Shown: positions 25,507 through 35,059, counted from the first letter of the stretch. The stretch is DNA of 64,000 bases from Saprospirales bacterium (GCA_016719895.1 JADJYG010000026.1:1-64000), one strand, 5' to 3'. Made by a program: numbers and translations. Notes: generated from the letters alone by a model not told the origin.

Positions 25507-27348
25507 ATGTGCGGAATTGTCGCTTACATCGGTTTAAAAGAAGCTTACCCCATCGTAATCAAAGGGTTGCACCGTCTGGAGTACAGGGGGTACGACAGTG
25601 CGGGCATCGCCTTGCAAAACGGCCAACTCAACGTTTATAAAAAGAAAGGCAAAGTCTCCGATCTGGAGGAATTTACCCAGGATAAAAACGTCTCCGGTTC
25701 TGCCGGTATGGGCCACACCCGTTGGGCAACTCACGGCAAGCCGGACGATACCAACGCCCACCCGCACATCAGCGGCAATCAGCGGCTGGTGCTAATCCAC
25801 AACGGTATTATCGAAAACTACGCCGTACTGAAAAGCGCCCTTCAAAAACACGGGCACGACTTCGTCAGTGAAACGGATACGGAAGTGCTCGTACATCTGA
25901 TCGAAGAAGTGCAGCAGCGCGAAAACCTGCACCTGGAGGAAGCAGTCCGGCAGGCGCTCACCCAGGTACACGGCGCCTATGCCATCGTAGTGATGGACCG
26001 GAATGACCCGGACAAGCTGGTTGCCGCCCGCAAATCCAGCCCATTGGTGCTCGGCATCGGAAAAGATGAATTTCTGATCGCGTCGGATGCTACCCCGATC
26101 GTTGAACACACAAAAAAAGTAGTTTACCTCAACGACGAGGAGGTGGCTACCGTCACCCGCGACGGGCGGATGACCATCAAAACCCTGCGCAACGAAATCA
26201 TGACGCCCACGATCCAGGAAATCGAACTGGAGATCGAACAACTGGAAAAAGGCGGCTATGATTTTTTTATGCTCAAGGAAATCTTCGAACAACCGGCCAC
26301 CATCGCCGAATGTATGCGGGGCCGCATGAATGCAGAAAAAGGCTGGGTACGCCTGGGCGGTATGGAAGAATACAAAAAACGCATGATCAACGCCCAACGC
26401 ATGATAATTCTGGGTTGCGGCACCTCGTGGCATGCCGGTATGATCGCCGAATACCTGTTTGAAGATCTGGCCCGTATTCCGGTGGAAGTGGAGTATGCCT
26501 CCGAATTCCGCTACCGGAATCCCGTGGTGCGCGATCAGGATATCGTGCTGGCCATCTCCCAATCCGGCGAAACGGCCGATACCCTGGCGGCCCTCGAGCT
26601 GGCCAGGGAACGTGGCGCCATCACGTACGGCATCGGCAACGTCGTCGGCTCGTCCATCGCCCGCATGACGCATAGCGGCTCGTACATACACGTCGGCCCC
26701 GAAATCGGCGTAGCCTCCACCAAGGCATTTACGGGCCAGGTGACCATGCTCACCGTGATGGCCCTGTTGTTAGGTTACGAGCGCGGCTTTTTACCCAAAT
26801 CCCAGTACCAGAAACTGGTACAGGAACTTTCGCTGATCCCCGGGAAAGTGGATCGTTTGCTTGAAAACTGCCATGAACAGGTAAAATATATCGCCGGCGA
26901 GTTTAAAGACGCCACCAACGCCCTGTACCTCGGGCGCGGTTACAACTTCCCGGTTGCGCTGGAGGGCGCGTTGAAACTGAAAGAAATTTCGTACATTCAT
27001 GCCGAAGGATACCCGGCCGCCGAAATGAAACACGGTCCCATTGCCCTGATCGACGAGAATATGCCGGTGTTTGTGATCGCCACCAACCCCAGCGCCTATG
27101 ACAAGATCATGTCCAATATCCAGGAAGTGAAAGCCCGCAAAGGCGTGGTGGTGGCCGTGGTGACGGAGGGCGACCAGTCCATCAAAAAACTGGCCGATTA
27201 CACGATCGAAATCCCGGCCACGGAAGAACCGCTCACCCCATTGTTGTCTGTCGTACCTTTGCAACTGCTGGCCTACCATATCGCCCTGTTGCGCGGCTGC
27301 AATGTGGACCAACCCCGCAATTTGGCCAAGTCAGTCACCGTTGAATAG
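25507..27348 (+). CDS. glmS: Glutamine--fructose-6-phosphate aminotransferase (isomerizing)
   Basis: The protein has 613 residues from ATG 25507, the start that exposes the catalytic Cys2 in MCGIVAYIG. The glutaminase domain (1-230) contains YRGYDSAG and GHTRWATHG. Two SIS domains follow with LGCGTSWHAG, ISQSGETADT and VASTKAF. It ends RNLAKSVTVE, the universal GlmS tail. It makes glucosamine-6-phosphate for peptidoglycan and LPS. The start annotated upstream at 25444 would block the N-terminal cysteine and is rejected. No glmS ribozyme is seen in the 70 bp before it. Confidence 0.97.
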   Translation: MCGIVAYIGLKEAYPIVIKGLHRLEYRGYDSAGIALQNGQLNVYKKKGKVSDLEEFTQDKNVSGSAGMGHTRWATHGKPDDTNAHPHISGNQRLVLIHNGIIENYAVLKSALQKHGHDFVSETDTEVLVHLIEEVQQRENLHLEEAVRQALTQVHGAYAIVVMDRNDPDKLVAARKSSPLVLGIGKDEFLIASDATPIVEHTKKVVYLNDEEVATVTRDGRMTIKTLRNEIMTPTIQEIELEIEQLEKGGYDFFMLKEIFEQPATIAECMRGRMNAEKGWVRLGGMEEYKKRMINAQRMIILGCGTSWHAGMIAEYLFEDLARIPVEVEYASEFRYRNPVVRDQDIVLAISQSGETADTLAALELARERGAITYGIGNVVGSSIARMTHSGSYIHVGPEIGVASTKAFTGQVTMLTVMALLLGYERGFLPKSQYQKLVQELSLIPGKVDRLLENCHEQVKYIAGEFKDATNALYLGRGYNFPVALEGALKLKEISYIHAEGYPAAEMKHGPIALIDENMPVFVIATNPSAYDKIMSNIQEVKARKGVVVAVVTEGDQSIKKLADYTIEIPATEEPLTPLLSVVPLQLLAYHIALLRGCNVDQPRNLAKSVTVE

Positions 27349-27366
27349 TTTGATATCAGAAAAAAA

Positions 27367-28068
27367 ATGAATAAAATAGACATTGAATACAATACCGCGA
27401 AGAAGGATATCCGGTACCCGGAATACGGCCGCGCCATTCAGGAAATGCTGGAATACGCCAAAACCATTCCGGAACAGCAAAAACGGCAAAAAGCCGTGGA
27501 AGCCATCGTCGGACTGATGCAGCAGCTCAACCCCGTCGGCAACCGGAATATGGACGACTACCGCGAAAAACTCTGGAACCACGCCTTCGCCATTGCCGGT
27601 TACGACCTCGACGTGACACCGCCTGCCGGCATCGCGATCCGGCGCGCGGAAGACAAAACGCGGCCCGAACGGCTTACCTATCCGCCAACGGCCACGCGCC
27701 TGCGCCATTATGGCTACAACGTGCAAACACTGATCAAAAAAGCCATCGAAATGCCCGAAGGGCCAAAGAAGGAAGGTTTTGTGGAAGTCATCGCATCGTA
27801 CATGAAACTGGCGTACAAAACCTGGAACCGCGAACACTATGTTTCGGACGACGTCGTAAAAGACGATCTGGAAATCCTGTCCGACAGCCAGCTCGAGCTG
27901 CACGAAGGCCATAGTTCACTCGATATCCTGGCCTTTAGCGCCAACAAAAAAGACCGCGAGCTGCAGCGCCAGCACCAGCGCAACCGCGGTAAAAATAATG
28001 GCGGCAGCAGCGGGAATAAAAACCGGAACAAGCGCAACTACGGCAATTTCCGCAAGCGGAAAAAATAA
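27367..28068 (+). CDS. DUF4290 domain-containing protein
   Basis: The protein has 233 residues, beginning 18 bp after glmS and probably cotranscribed. The helical N-terminal region (IDIEYNTAKKDIRYPEYGR) matches the Bacteroidota DUF4290 family. The C-terminal 50 residues are highly basic and low in complexity (NNGGSSGNKNRNKRNYGNF), which suggests RNA or ribosome contact, though no activity is known. The position after glmS fits the conserved gene order of the phylum. No signal peptide is present. Confidence 0.88.
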   Translation: MNKIDIEYNTAKKDIRYPEYGRAIQEMLEYAKTIPEQQKRQKAVEAIVGLMQQLNPVGNRNMDDYREKLWNHAFAIAGYDLDVTPPAGIAIRRAEDKTRPERLTYPPTATRLRHYGYNVQTLIKKAIEMPEGPKKEGFVEVIASYMKLAYKTWNREHYVSDDVVKDDLEILSDSQLELHEGHSSLDILAFSANKKDRELQRQHQRNRGKNNGGSSGNKNRNKRNYGNFRKRKK

Positions 28069-28074
28069 GCCGTT

Positions 28075-28872
28075 TTACAACACCCCTTTTGTAGAATAAC
28101 ACCGGATATCCAACGGATGGCCGGTGTTATGCCGGTACCCCTGAAGCAGGGCCCGGATAGCGTCGGCCGGACCGCTTAGCCGGCGCAAAAAAGGCTTGTG
28201 TGCCCCGGCCGGCGCCACACTTCGGTGGAAAAAATACTGCCCGGCCCCCGAAACGGTGAAATAGCCGTAATAACCGGCCGGCAACGCCGGCTCTCCGGTG
28301 ATCGACTTCAGCTCTTGAATAAACTGATCGGCTACGGGTTGGTCCTGCTCTGATGGGGTGCGGGCAAAACCCCAGAGGTAGCCGGCCGGCACTGATTCCA
28401 GCAAGCGGTTTTGAAAGTCGATGCCTTGCTGCCGGGGTAAGTGCAGGTCATAACGGCCATTGTACACCGACAGTGTGCCTTCGCTGCGAATCACCGGGTT
28501 GAGCGCAAGCGTGAAGGCATACGTACCATCAGCCAGCGCCCCGATGGGCACAAACCCCTTGGCCGGCGCCGGCCCGCCCAGGCAGGTGTCGGGCGCCCCG
28601 ATTCCGTCCAGCTGCACATCGATGGCCCCCGGGCGGAGCTGTACGGTAGATTTGATCCGGTAATTGCTGCAGTCGAACACCTGGTTGCTTTCCACCCACA
28701 ACCCGAACGTCGGCGTACCATCGGCCGCCGCGTGCTGCCGGTACAGGTCGACGGTGAATTCCGGATCGAGGGTGACCACGATATCCGGCTCCTCGTCTTT
28801 TGGGGCAGAGCAGCCGGCCAGCGCCAGCAAAGCCAGGCCTGTTATCCACATGTTTAGCGTAAAAATTGGCAT
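28075..28872 (-). CDS. Lipoprotein of unknown function
   Basis: About 265 residues. A lipoprotein signal (WITGLALLALAGC) is visible; ATGs at 28872 and 28851 both precede it, and a start further up at 28938 would place the signal too far inside. The mature part is beta-rich with paired cysteines (FDCSNY, PDTCLGG). I do not recognise a family. It is convergent with the DUF4290 gene (7-bp gap) and divergent from the YceI gene. Confidence 0.7.
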   Translation of the reverse strand: MPIFTLNMWITGLALLALAGCSAPKDEEPDIVVTLDPEFTVDLYRQHAAADGTPTFGLWVESNQVFDCSNYRIKSTVQLRPGAIDVQLDGIGAPDTCLGGPAPAKGFVPIGALADGTYAFTLALNPVIRSEGTLSVYNGRYDLHLPRQQGIDFQNRLLESVPAGYLWGFARTPSEQDQPVADQFIQELKSITGEPALPAGYYGYFTVSGAGQYFFHRSVAPAGAHKPFLRRLSGPADAIRALLQGYRHNTGHPLDIRCYSTKGVL

Positions 28873-28954
28873 ATTTCCGGTGTTTGCAGGTGCGCAAGAA
28901 AAACGCGGCAGGATCAAAAGCGCTGCCTGCGCTTCCATTTTTTTTCAATCGGCG

Positions 28955-28962
28955 TACTTTTG
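28955..28962 (+). promoter_or_regulatory. -7 box for YceI-family gene
   Basis: TACTTTTG followed by CGCC is an exact match 29 bp before the ATG at 28991. It excludes the longer open frame that starts at 28664. Confidence 0.6.
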
Positions 28963-28990
28963 CGCCGCTTTTCAATTACCCTCCAACAGC

Positions 28991-29674
28991 ATGAAACAAA
29001 TATCCCTGTTTTTATTCCCGGCGCTGCTTGCCGGCGCGCTCTTTTTTGCCTGCAAAAACGACGCAACGTATTCCAAAACAACGGCCAACGCCGGACCCGC
29101 GCCCGATACCGTCCGCATCGATCCCGTGCCGGCCGAAGGCGCCGTTCCCTTTTCCATCGTGGAAGGCGCCCTTTACTGGTCGGCCAAAAAAGCCATTGGC
29201 AAAGCGCACGACGGTACCATAACCCTTGCCGGTGGCGAGCTTATGGTAAACCGGGGCCGGCTCGTCGGCGGCCAGGCGGCATTCAATATGGGCAGTATCG
29301 AAGTGACGAACATGAACGACCCCGGCGAAAAAGCCACCCTGGAATCGCACCTGAAGGACAAAGACTTTTTTGAGGTCAGAAAATACCCGCAGGCGCAGTT
29401 TGTGATCGACGAAATTCTGCCCAGCAACCTGCCGGCGTTTAACTGGGTGATCCGCGGCAACCTCACCATCAAAGACCAGACGCACCCGGTAAACGTGCCG
29501 GTTCAACTGACCATCGACGGCGATGAGTTGAGAGCCGAATCGGCCAGTTTTATCCTCGACCGCACAAAGTGGGGGCTCAAGTTCCGCTCAGGCCTGCTCG
29601 GCACGGCCAGGGATAAAATCATCGAAGACGTGGTACCGGTGTCGTTGAAAGTGGTGGCGCGCCGGAAATGGTAG
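28991..29674 (+). CDS. YceI family lipoprotein
   Basis: About 227 residues from ATG 28991. The lipoprotein signal ends at ALFFAC. The YceI lipocalin-like barrel follows: NRGRLVGGQAAFNMGSIEV, HLKDKDFFEVRKYPQAQF and NLTIKDQTHPV are typical blocks. YceI proteins bind polyisoprenoids or other long lipids in the periplasm. The region before the domain (TTANAGPAPDTVRIDPVP) is a flexible linker from the lipid anchor. The gene is convergent with the barrel protein, 5 bp apart. Confidence 0.92.
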   Translation: MKQISLFLFPALLAGALFFACKNDATYSKTTANAGPAPDTVRIDPVPAEGAVPFSIVEGALYWSAKKAIGKAHDGTITLAGGELMVNRGRLVGGQAAFNMGSIEVTNMNDPGEKATLESHLKDKDFFEVRKYPQAQFVIDEILPSNLPAFNWVIRGNLTIKDQTHPVNVPVQLTIDGDELRAESASFILDRTKWGLKFRSGLLGTARDKIIEDVVPVSLKVVARRKW

Positions 29675-29679
29675 TCGCC

Positions 29680-31512
29680 CTAAAACAAATTCACATACCC
29701 CAAATGAAACTTCGGCGCGCGCCACTCCACGGCCTGGCCGGCGTCGCGGCGGCCCACGGCGATATTGATGCCAAAGATACCGGCCTGTGTTTCAAAGCTT
29801 AGCCCGGCGCCGAGGCCCCAGGGGCGCTGGAACAGGCGGAGGCGGTCGGTATGGTTTTCCAGGTAACCGTAGTCGGTGAAGGCGGAGAGGAAGGCGTTTT
29901 GGCTGATCAAAAGCCGGTATTCGAAAGTAGCCACGGCAAAACGCGTGGCAAACAAACTCTCCTCGTCGAAGCCGCGCAGCAGTTTGTTGCCGCCCAGGCG
30001 GTATTGCTCGTTGGCATACACGGGTTTTTCCGAAAAAATGCCACCGCTGCGCAGACTCAGTTTCAGCGCGCTGCGCGCCAGCAGCGGGATGAAATACTCG
30101 GCCCGGCATTCCAGCCGGAAGCGCGCCGTGCGCCCGGCCACAGAATCGTACAGCGCCGAAAATCGGTATTCAGGATTGGCGGGGTCGCGCAGGGCTTCGA
30201 TCCGGGTATTGCGCAGCACGGTATTGAAACCCGCCATGCCGCGCAGGGTCAGCAGCCAGCCCCGGCGGGGGTTGAAGCGGTAATCCAGCCGGTTCAGCGC
30301 CGTTTCGATGCCAAAACCGTTCTGGCGCAGGTCGGGCACGGCCGGCAGGCGGCGGCTCTGGATAATGGCGGAGGTATCGATCGTTTGGAGCGACGAGGAT
30401 TTGTTTTCCCAAAAAAACTTGGCGTAATCGCCACCCTCGAGCAGGTACTGCACGCCGATCTCGCCCTGGGCATCTACCCAGGTGCTGTCGCGCCGGAAAA
30501 TACCGAGCCGGCCATCCAACCCGAAGGGCAACCCGAACACGTAGGGTACCCCGGCTTGCACATCCAGTTTTTGGGTTTCGGGGCGCAGGCGCTCCAGTTC
30601 CAGCGAGAGGCGCTCTCCCAGGTTGAGGGCGTTCAGAAAAGCGGCGCTGAGGGAGCCGGTGAGCAGCAGCCGGCCGTCGGCGCTGTTGGGCCGGGGCAGC
30701 AGGCCCACGATAAAATCGAAACGGCTGGCGCGTTTTTTCTGCAAAAGCAGGTTGACGCGCGCATCACGGCCGGCAAAGGTAACGGTCGGGCTAGCCAGCG
30801 TTTCGACAAAAAGCAGGCTGTTGAGCCGCTCCCGGATGCGCAATACGCGCGCGCGGCTGAACGGCGCGCCGGGGCGCAGGCCCAGGTAGTGTTGCAGGTA
30901 GGATTTGGGCAGGCGCAGGTTGCCGCTTTGCTTCGGGCTGCTGAACGTAAAAAAAAGACCCGTCGTTACGCGGAGTTGGGCGCTCATGCCACCGCCGGCG
31001 TGGCCGCGCACGCTGTCGAGGCCGACGGCGGCGAAGGGGAAGCCGTTGTTTTCCGCCTGTTCGAGCAGTTGTTGTTCGAGCCGCAACAGGGCGTCGTAGC
31101 GCAGGGGTTTACCGGCGAACAATTTTTCGCGAAATCCCGCAGCATCGAGCCAGCGGGCGGGGGTGTTTGGCGCCGGGCGCAGCTGAAGCCAGTAGAGCGC
31201 GGGCCCCAGGTAAAGGCGGGCCGTAGCGGTGCTGTCTGGGTGGGCATACAAGCTGTCGATGGAAGCGGTGAGATAGGCTTGCCGCCGCAGGTGATCGAGC
31301 AAGGCGCGTGGGCCTGCGGCGGAATCAGCGGCTGCCAGTAAAAAAGTATCGGGCGCGATGGCTGCCAGACCGGGCTTCCATCCCTCGATGGCCGAGTAGA
31401 AGGCGGCGCGCTCTTCCGGTGATACGTACAAGCGCAGCGCCTGCGCAGCGCTCTTGCAGGGAAAAAAGAACAAGAGGAGTGCGAATAGCCCGAACCACCT
31501 GAACGAACACAT
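29680..31512 (-). CDS. BamA/TamA-like outer-membrane barrel (surface antigen D15 family)
   Basis: About 610 residues from the ATG at 31512, giving a signal peptide that ends near KSAAQA. The N-terminal third resembles POTRA-like periplasmic modules. The C-terminal barrel has RLGGNKLLRGFDEESLF, the Arg-Gly-Phe hallmark of Omp85 strands, and a terminal aromatic strand (HLGYVNLF). Omp85 proteins insert or transport proteins and lipids at the outer membrane. With a divergent sequence and few POTRA domains this is unlikely to be the essential BamA, so a paralogue role is inferred. Confidence 0.87.
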   Translation of the reverse strand: MCSFRWFGLFALLLFFFPCKSAAQALRLYVSPEERAAFYSAIEGWKPGLAAIAPDTFLLAAADSAAGPRALLDHLRRQAYLTASIDSLYAHPDSTATARLYLGPALYWLQLRPAPNTPARWLDAAGFREKLFAGKPLRYDALLRLEQQLLEQAENNGFPFAAVGLDSVRGHAGGGMSAQLRVTTGLFFTFSSPKQSGNLRLPKSYLQHYLGLRPGAPFSRARVLRIRERLNSLLFVETLASPTVTFAGRDARVNLLLQKKRASRFDFIVGLLPRPNSADGRLLLTGSLSAAFLNALNLGERLSLELERLRPETQKLDVQAGVPYVFGLPFGLDGRLGIFRRDSTWVDAQGEIGVQYLLEGGDYAKFFWENKSSSLQTIDTSAIIQSRRLPAVPDLRQNGFGIETALNRLDYRFNPRRGWLLTLRGMAGFNTVLRNTRIEALRDPANPEYRFSALYDSVAGRTARFRLECRAEYFIPLLARSALKLSLRSGGIFSEKPVYANEQYRLGGNKLLRGFDEESLFATRFAVATFEYRLLISQNAFLSAFTDYGYLENHTDRLRLFQRPWGLGAGLSFETQAGIFGINIAVGRRDAGQAVEWRAPKFHLGYVNLF

Positions 31513-31599
31513 ATAAATTGCCGGCTTCAACACGCACAAAAGACGCTGTCCGGCTGCATCCCGTTGCCTGAACCATTCCGCCAGCACTTCGCAAACTGT

Positions 31600-32616
31600 C
31601 TATCTGTGCTCTGCGCCGCCCGGCCCAATTACCGTAATGTTGGGTACGATCCAGCTGGTGAGTTTTTCGGCGATCCACAGGATGGGAAACCAGATTACCA
31701 GTAAGGTCCAGATCGGCAGGTTGAGGAACACCAGCCACATGAACACATCGACGAGCAGCACAATGGCGATGATCCAGGTGACGATGAGCAGCATAGCCGC
31801 GGCGTTCTGGTGCGCCGACACGATCCAGCGGCCCACGATGATGCGGCCGTAGCTGTTGATGAGGCTTTCGGTAGCGGCCGTTTTGGCCACATAGCGGCAA
31901 ATGCCGGCAAAACAGATCAGCATAACGATGATGCTGCTGAACATCCACATCACAAACTCCCATGCCGGCCGCACGGTTTGCCACATTTTGCCCTTCCAGC
32001 CGGTAATGGTTTCCTTGGCCTGGTCGATATTCCGGGCTACCGTCACGGAATCCGGCAGGCTGATCCCCGACGGCGGCAGCGGGGCGTCGTTTTGTCGTGG
32101 GCGCACCGGATCGCTGCTGAGGGCTGCCGCCGCTGCCGCTGCAGAGCCGGCGGTGCGCACCGGCCGCGCGCCCTCCCGGCTTTTTTGCGGTTTTTCGTCG
32201 GCGTTGGCCCGGCGTTCGGGCTCGGGCTCCCGTTTGGCCCTGGCAGCCGGCCGTACGCGTGTACTGGCTGTGGTGGCCGGCGCTTCCACTTCGTCGGGGT
32301 CTTTGGGCGACTCCGGCCGGATGGTGCTGGTCACCCCCTTGTGTACGATCTGGATACCGATCAGCTGGCCGGCATTGTCCCGGTTGGAAAAGTAACGTTC
32401 GTTGAACAGCAATTGCTCGTAGGTTTTTTTGCCGTCGCCCTGCCGTTTTAACACAGCCTTTTGAAAAATAAATTTTACCGTGCCGAGCGGCCGGTCGTTT
32501 TTATAGCGAAACGACCCCAGGTAACGCTCCAATTGCTCCGACTTCGTAGCGGCCTGCAGACTGGTAAGGGCGCACACGGAAAAGAGCGCGCAGAATAGTA
32601 GAGGGAAGTTTTTCAT
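31600..32616 (-). CDS. Membrane protein of unknown function with signal peptide and charged linker
   Basis: A 338-residue protein. A signal peptide (ending TSLQAA) leads to a small folded region (about 25-105), then a long Pro/Ala/charged linker (about 105-195). Three or four hydrophobic segments (about 218-240, 272-295 and 298-325) make up the C-terminal half. No family is recognised. It has its own promoter 96 bp upstream and runs ahead of the Omp85-like gene, with an 87-bp gap. The layout suggests a periplasm-spanning component, which is inference only. Confidence 0.72.
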   Translation of the reverse strand: MKNFPLLFCALFSVCALTSLQAATKSEQLERYLGSFRYKNDRPLGTVKFIFQKAVLKRQGDGKKTYEQLLFNERYFSNRDNAGQLIGIQIVHKGVTSTIRPESPKDPDEVEAPATTASTRVRPAARAKREPEPERRANADEKPQKSREGARPVRTAGSAAAAAAALSSDPVRPRQNDAPLPPSGISLPDSVTVARNIDQAKETITGWKGKMWQTVRPAWEFVMWMFSSIIVMLICFAGICRYVAKTAATESLINSYGRIIVGRWIVSAHQNAAAMLLIVTWIIAIVLLVDVFMWLVFLNLPIWTLLVIWFPILWIAEKLTSWIVPNITVIGPGGAEHR

Positions 32617-32711
32617 ATATAAGGCGGTGTAAGTGTTTGACTAATGGAAAGTATTAAATCAAAGACACTTTAAATGGATTAAAATAAGAATATAAACCAC
32701 TAAAACTGAGC

Positions 32712-32719
32712 CAAATGTA
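32712..32719 (-). promoter_or_regulatory. -7 box upstream of membrane-protein gene
   Basis: TACATTTG on the minus strand is an exact match in the 180-bp AT-rich gap. It gives an approximately 90-nt leader to the ATG at 32616. Confidence 0.55.
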
Positions 32720-32796
32720 GCCCAAACAGGGTAAAAAAGCATTTAAAAAATCTAAAAACTTTCTTTGCAGGAAATCGCCGTCCCGGCGCCAGCCGC

Positions 32797-33855
32797 TCAC
32801 TTAAGGTAGAGGGCCAGGAGCCGGTTTTTTTTCGATTCCAGGGCCAGGTAGATTTCTTCGATGGTAATTTTCCCGTCGCGGCCAGAGCGTTTGTTAAAAA
32901 TCTGCCGGCGCCCCATGGCATCCGGCTGGGCATACCAGCCGTCGAGACCGGCGTTTTTGTAGTAGCTCGGGTTGTCAAAACCCTGGTACACTATGCGTTG
33001 GTGCGGGGCGCCGATGTAGGCCGGGGCAAAGAGCGCAAGGTAGAGGTCGATGGTATTGTTGAGGGGCTTTTTACCCGATTGCTCGTATTTACGCAGCAGG
33101 TACAATTCGGTCAGGTCCATCATGAAATCGATGTCTTTGGATTTGCAGGCCCGCAGCACATCGTCAAAGGTCACCGGTTTGCCTTTATACGCCAGGCTGG
33201 CCAACCCGGCCCGGGTAAACTGAATCCAACCCGCAGCCACCAGGTCGCTGCGCACTTCAAAGGGCTTTAGCCCGCACTCGAGGTAGGCGGCTTCATAGAT
33301 TGCCAGGGGGATGGAACCGATGCGGGCTGCCGTTTCACGGGTCCGGCGGATCACTACGGATTTTTGGTAGGGGTCCACGCGTTTGCCCAGCTCGGCTTCG
33401 AAAATGGCCGTCAGGTGCGGCTCGCTGAGCTGGCTGTATTCATCTGCGTATACCGGGTATAAAAACCGCTGTTCGATGTCCTGCAACAAGTCGATGATCG
33501 GGTTGCTCAGCGCCCACAGCAAGGTGCCAAGCGCGGCAATAATGATCCAGTTGCGCTTGCCCCACACAAAAACGAAGCGGTAACTTTTTCTTAGAAAGCG
33601 AAAGGAATACCGCAAAACCAGGCGTACGATCCGCCAGGTTTGCAGGACGGCATAGGCCAGCAAAATACAGGCAACCCAGCGCAGCCAGGTATCCTGATTG
33701 AGCAAGTACTGGATAAAATCGAATACGGTTTTGCTTTCTTCCCGGGCGCAGCTGCTCATGCTGGCCGTCAGCGCTGCCAGGGCTACCCCTCGCAACAGGG
33801 TGGAAGGCCGGTTAGCTACTTGCACATTGGTTATTGAACATTGAAAATTGGGCAT
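32797..33855 (-). CDS. Membrane-anchored protein with transglycosylase-like segment
   Basis: The open frame encodes 352 residues. Two hydrophobic segments (about 58-75 and 99-118) precede a soluble region. The part IYEAAYLECGLKPFEV...AAGWIQFTRAGL resembles the Glu and GxxQFT pattern of lytic transglycosylases. The end, SGRDGKITIEEI, looks like a degenerate EF-hand loop lacking two of its acids. The first ten residues (MPNFQCSITN) are read from an interspersed repeat. A TTG just before GVALAALTASMSSC would instead give a lipoprotein signal, so the true start is uncertain. Confidence 0.7.
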   Translation of the reverse strand: MPNFQCSITNVQVANRPSTLLRGVALAALTASMSSCAREESKTVFDFIQYLLNQDTWLRWVACILLAYAVLQTWRIVRLVLRYSFRFLRKSYRFVFVWGKRNWIIIAALGTLLWALSNPIIDLLQDIEQRFLYPVYADEYSQLSEPHLTAIFEAELGKRVDPYQKSVVIRRTRETAARIGSIPLAIYEAAYLECGLKPFEVRSDLVAAGWIQFTRAGLASLAYKGKPVTFDDVLRACKSKDIDFMMDLTELYLLRKYEQSGKKPLNNTIDLYLALFAPAYIGAPHQRIVYQGFDNPSYYKNAGLDGWYAQPDAMGRRQIFNKRSGRDGKITIEEIYLALESKKNRLLALYLK

Positions 33856-33916
33856 TTCAGGAATTTTAGATTTAAAAATATTCCATGTTCAACGCCCAAT
33901 GTTCCATGTTCAAGGA
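33826..33916. repeat. Interspersed repeat, family C (TTGAACATTG type)
   Basis: Degenerate units attgaacattgaaaattgggc (33832-33853) and, inverted, ttccatgttcaacgcccaatgttccatgttcaa (33882-33914) can pair around a 28-nt spacer. Read in the minus frame they give the recurring peptide pattern NFQCSITNVQ, which I have seen at the start of many Bacteroidota proteins. Confidence 0.65.
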
Positions 33917-34000
33917 CGAAAAACAGAACTTACCGGCCTTGTGCAGCATGGCGGAGGGTATTCGAAGGGAGCCGGTTCGGTTATTCATGTTCCGGTATGT

Positions 34001-35059
34001 TTAGCGCGCCACCCCGATAATTTTTTTCAGCAGTACCTCATCTGTGGCGGCGCCGGCAAAATCGTCGAAAGCTTTTTGGGCGACCTGAATAATATGGTTG
34101 CGAATAAAGGGCGCGCCTTCGCGGGCGCCTTGTTCGGAATTTTTTAGACAGCATTCCCACTCGAGCACGGCCCAGCCCCCGAAGTCGTATTGTGCGAGCT
34201 TGGAGAAGATGCCGTTGAAATCCACCTGCCCATCGCCGGGCGAGCGGAAACGCCCCGGGCGGTCCACCCAGTCCTGGTAACCGCCGTACACCCCGCTTCG
34301 GCCGGTGGGGTTGAATTCGGCGTCTTTGACGTGGAACATTTTGATGCGCTCGTGGTAAAAATCGATGAACTGCAGGTAGTCGAGCTGCTGCAAGACGAAA
34401 TGGGAAGGATCGTACAGGATGTGGCAACGCGGATGGTTGCCGGCGGCCTCCAGAAACCGTTCGAACGTGATACCGTCGTGCAGGTCTTCACCCGGGTGTA
34501 TCTCGTAGCAGAGGTCAACGCCGGCATCTTCGAAAGCGTCGAGTATCGGCTTCCAACGGCTGGCGAGTTCCTGAAACGCGGCGCCCGCCAGTCCTTTGGG
34601 GCGCTGTGGCCAGGGATAAACGGTATGCCAGATGAGCGCGCCGGAAAACGTCACGTGTGCCCGGAGGCCCAGGTTGGCGCTGGCTTTTGCAGCGTTTTTC
34701 AGCGTGCGTACGGCCCACTCGGTGCGGCCCTGGGGATTGCCGCGCAGCGCCGCTGGCGCGAAGGCGTCGAAGAGCAGGTCGTAAGCGGGGTGTACCGCCA
34801 CCAGCTGCCCCTGCAGGTGGGTGCTGAGTTCGGAGATTTGCACGCCGCAGGCTTCCACGCGGGCGCGCAAGTCATCGCAATACACCTTGCTTTCGGCGGC
34901 TTTTTCCAGGTCGATCAGGCGGGCATCCCAGGTAGGAATCTGAACGCCGGTGTAGCCGAGTGCGGCTGCCCAGCGGCAAATACTTTCCAGGGTGTCGAAC
35001 GGAGGGGTGTCGCCCATGAATTGGGCCAGGAAAATAGCCGGTCCTTTGATTGTTGTCAT
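34001..35059 (-). CDS. Sugar phosphate isomerase/epimerase (xylose isomerase-like TIM barrel)
   Basis: A 352-residue AP-endonuclease-2 fold protein. Metal ligands are recognisable in the order YEIHPGED, YDPSHF, MFHVKDAEF and VLEWECC. The family interconverts keto-sugars, inosose or erythrose derivatives. It has no signal peptide, so it acts in the cytosol. It may relate to the keto-sugar genes at the left end, but it is 31 kb away. No promoter box is evident in the 166 bp before it. Confidence 0.88.
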   Translation of the reverse strand: MTTIKGPAIFLAQFMGDTPPFDTLESICRWAAALGYTGVQIPTWDARLIDLEKAAESKVYCDDLRARVEACGVQISELSTHLQGQLVAVHPAYDLLFDAFAPAALRGNPQGRTEWAVRTLKNAAKASANLGLRAHVTFSGALIWHTVYPWPQRPKGLAGAAFQELASRWKPILDAFEDAGVDLCYEIHPGEDLHDGITFERFLEAAGNHPRCHILYDPSHFVLQQLDYLQFIDFYHERIKMFHVKDAEFNPTGRSGVYGGYQDWVDRPGRFRSPGDGQVDFNGIFSKLAQYDFGGWAVLEWECCLKNSEQGAREGAPFIRNHIIQVAQKAFDDFAGAATDEVLLKKIIGVAR

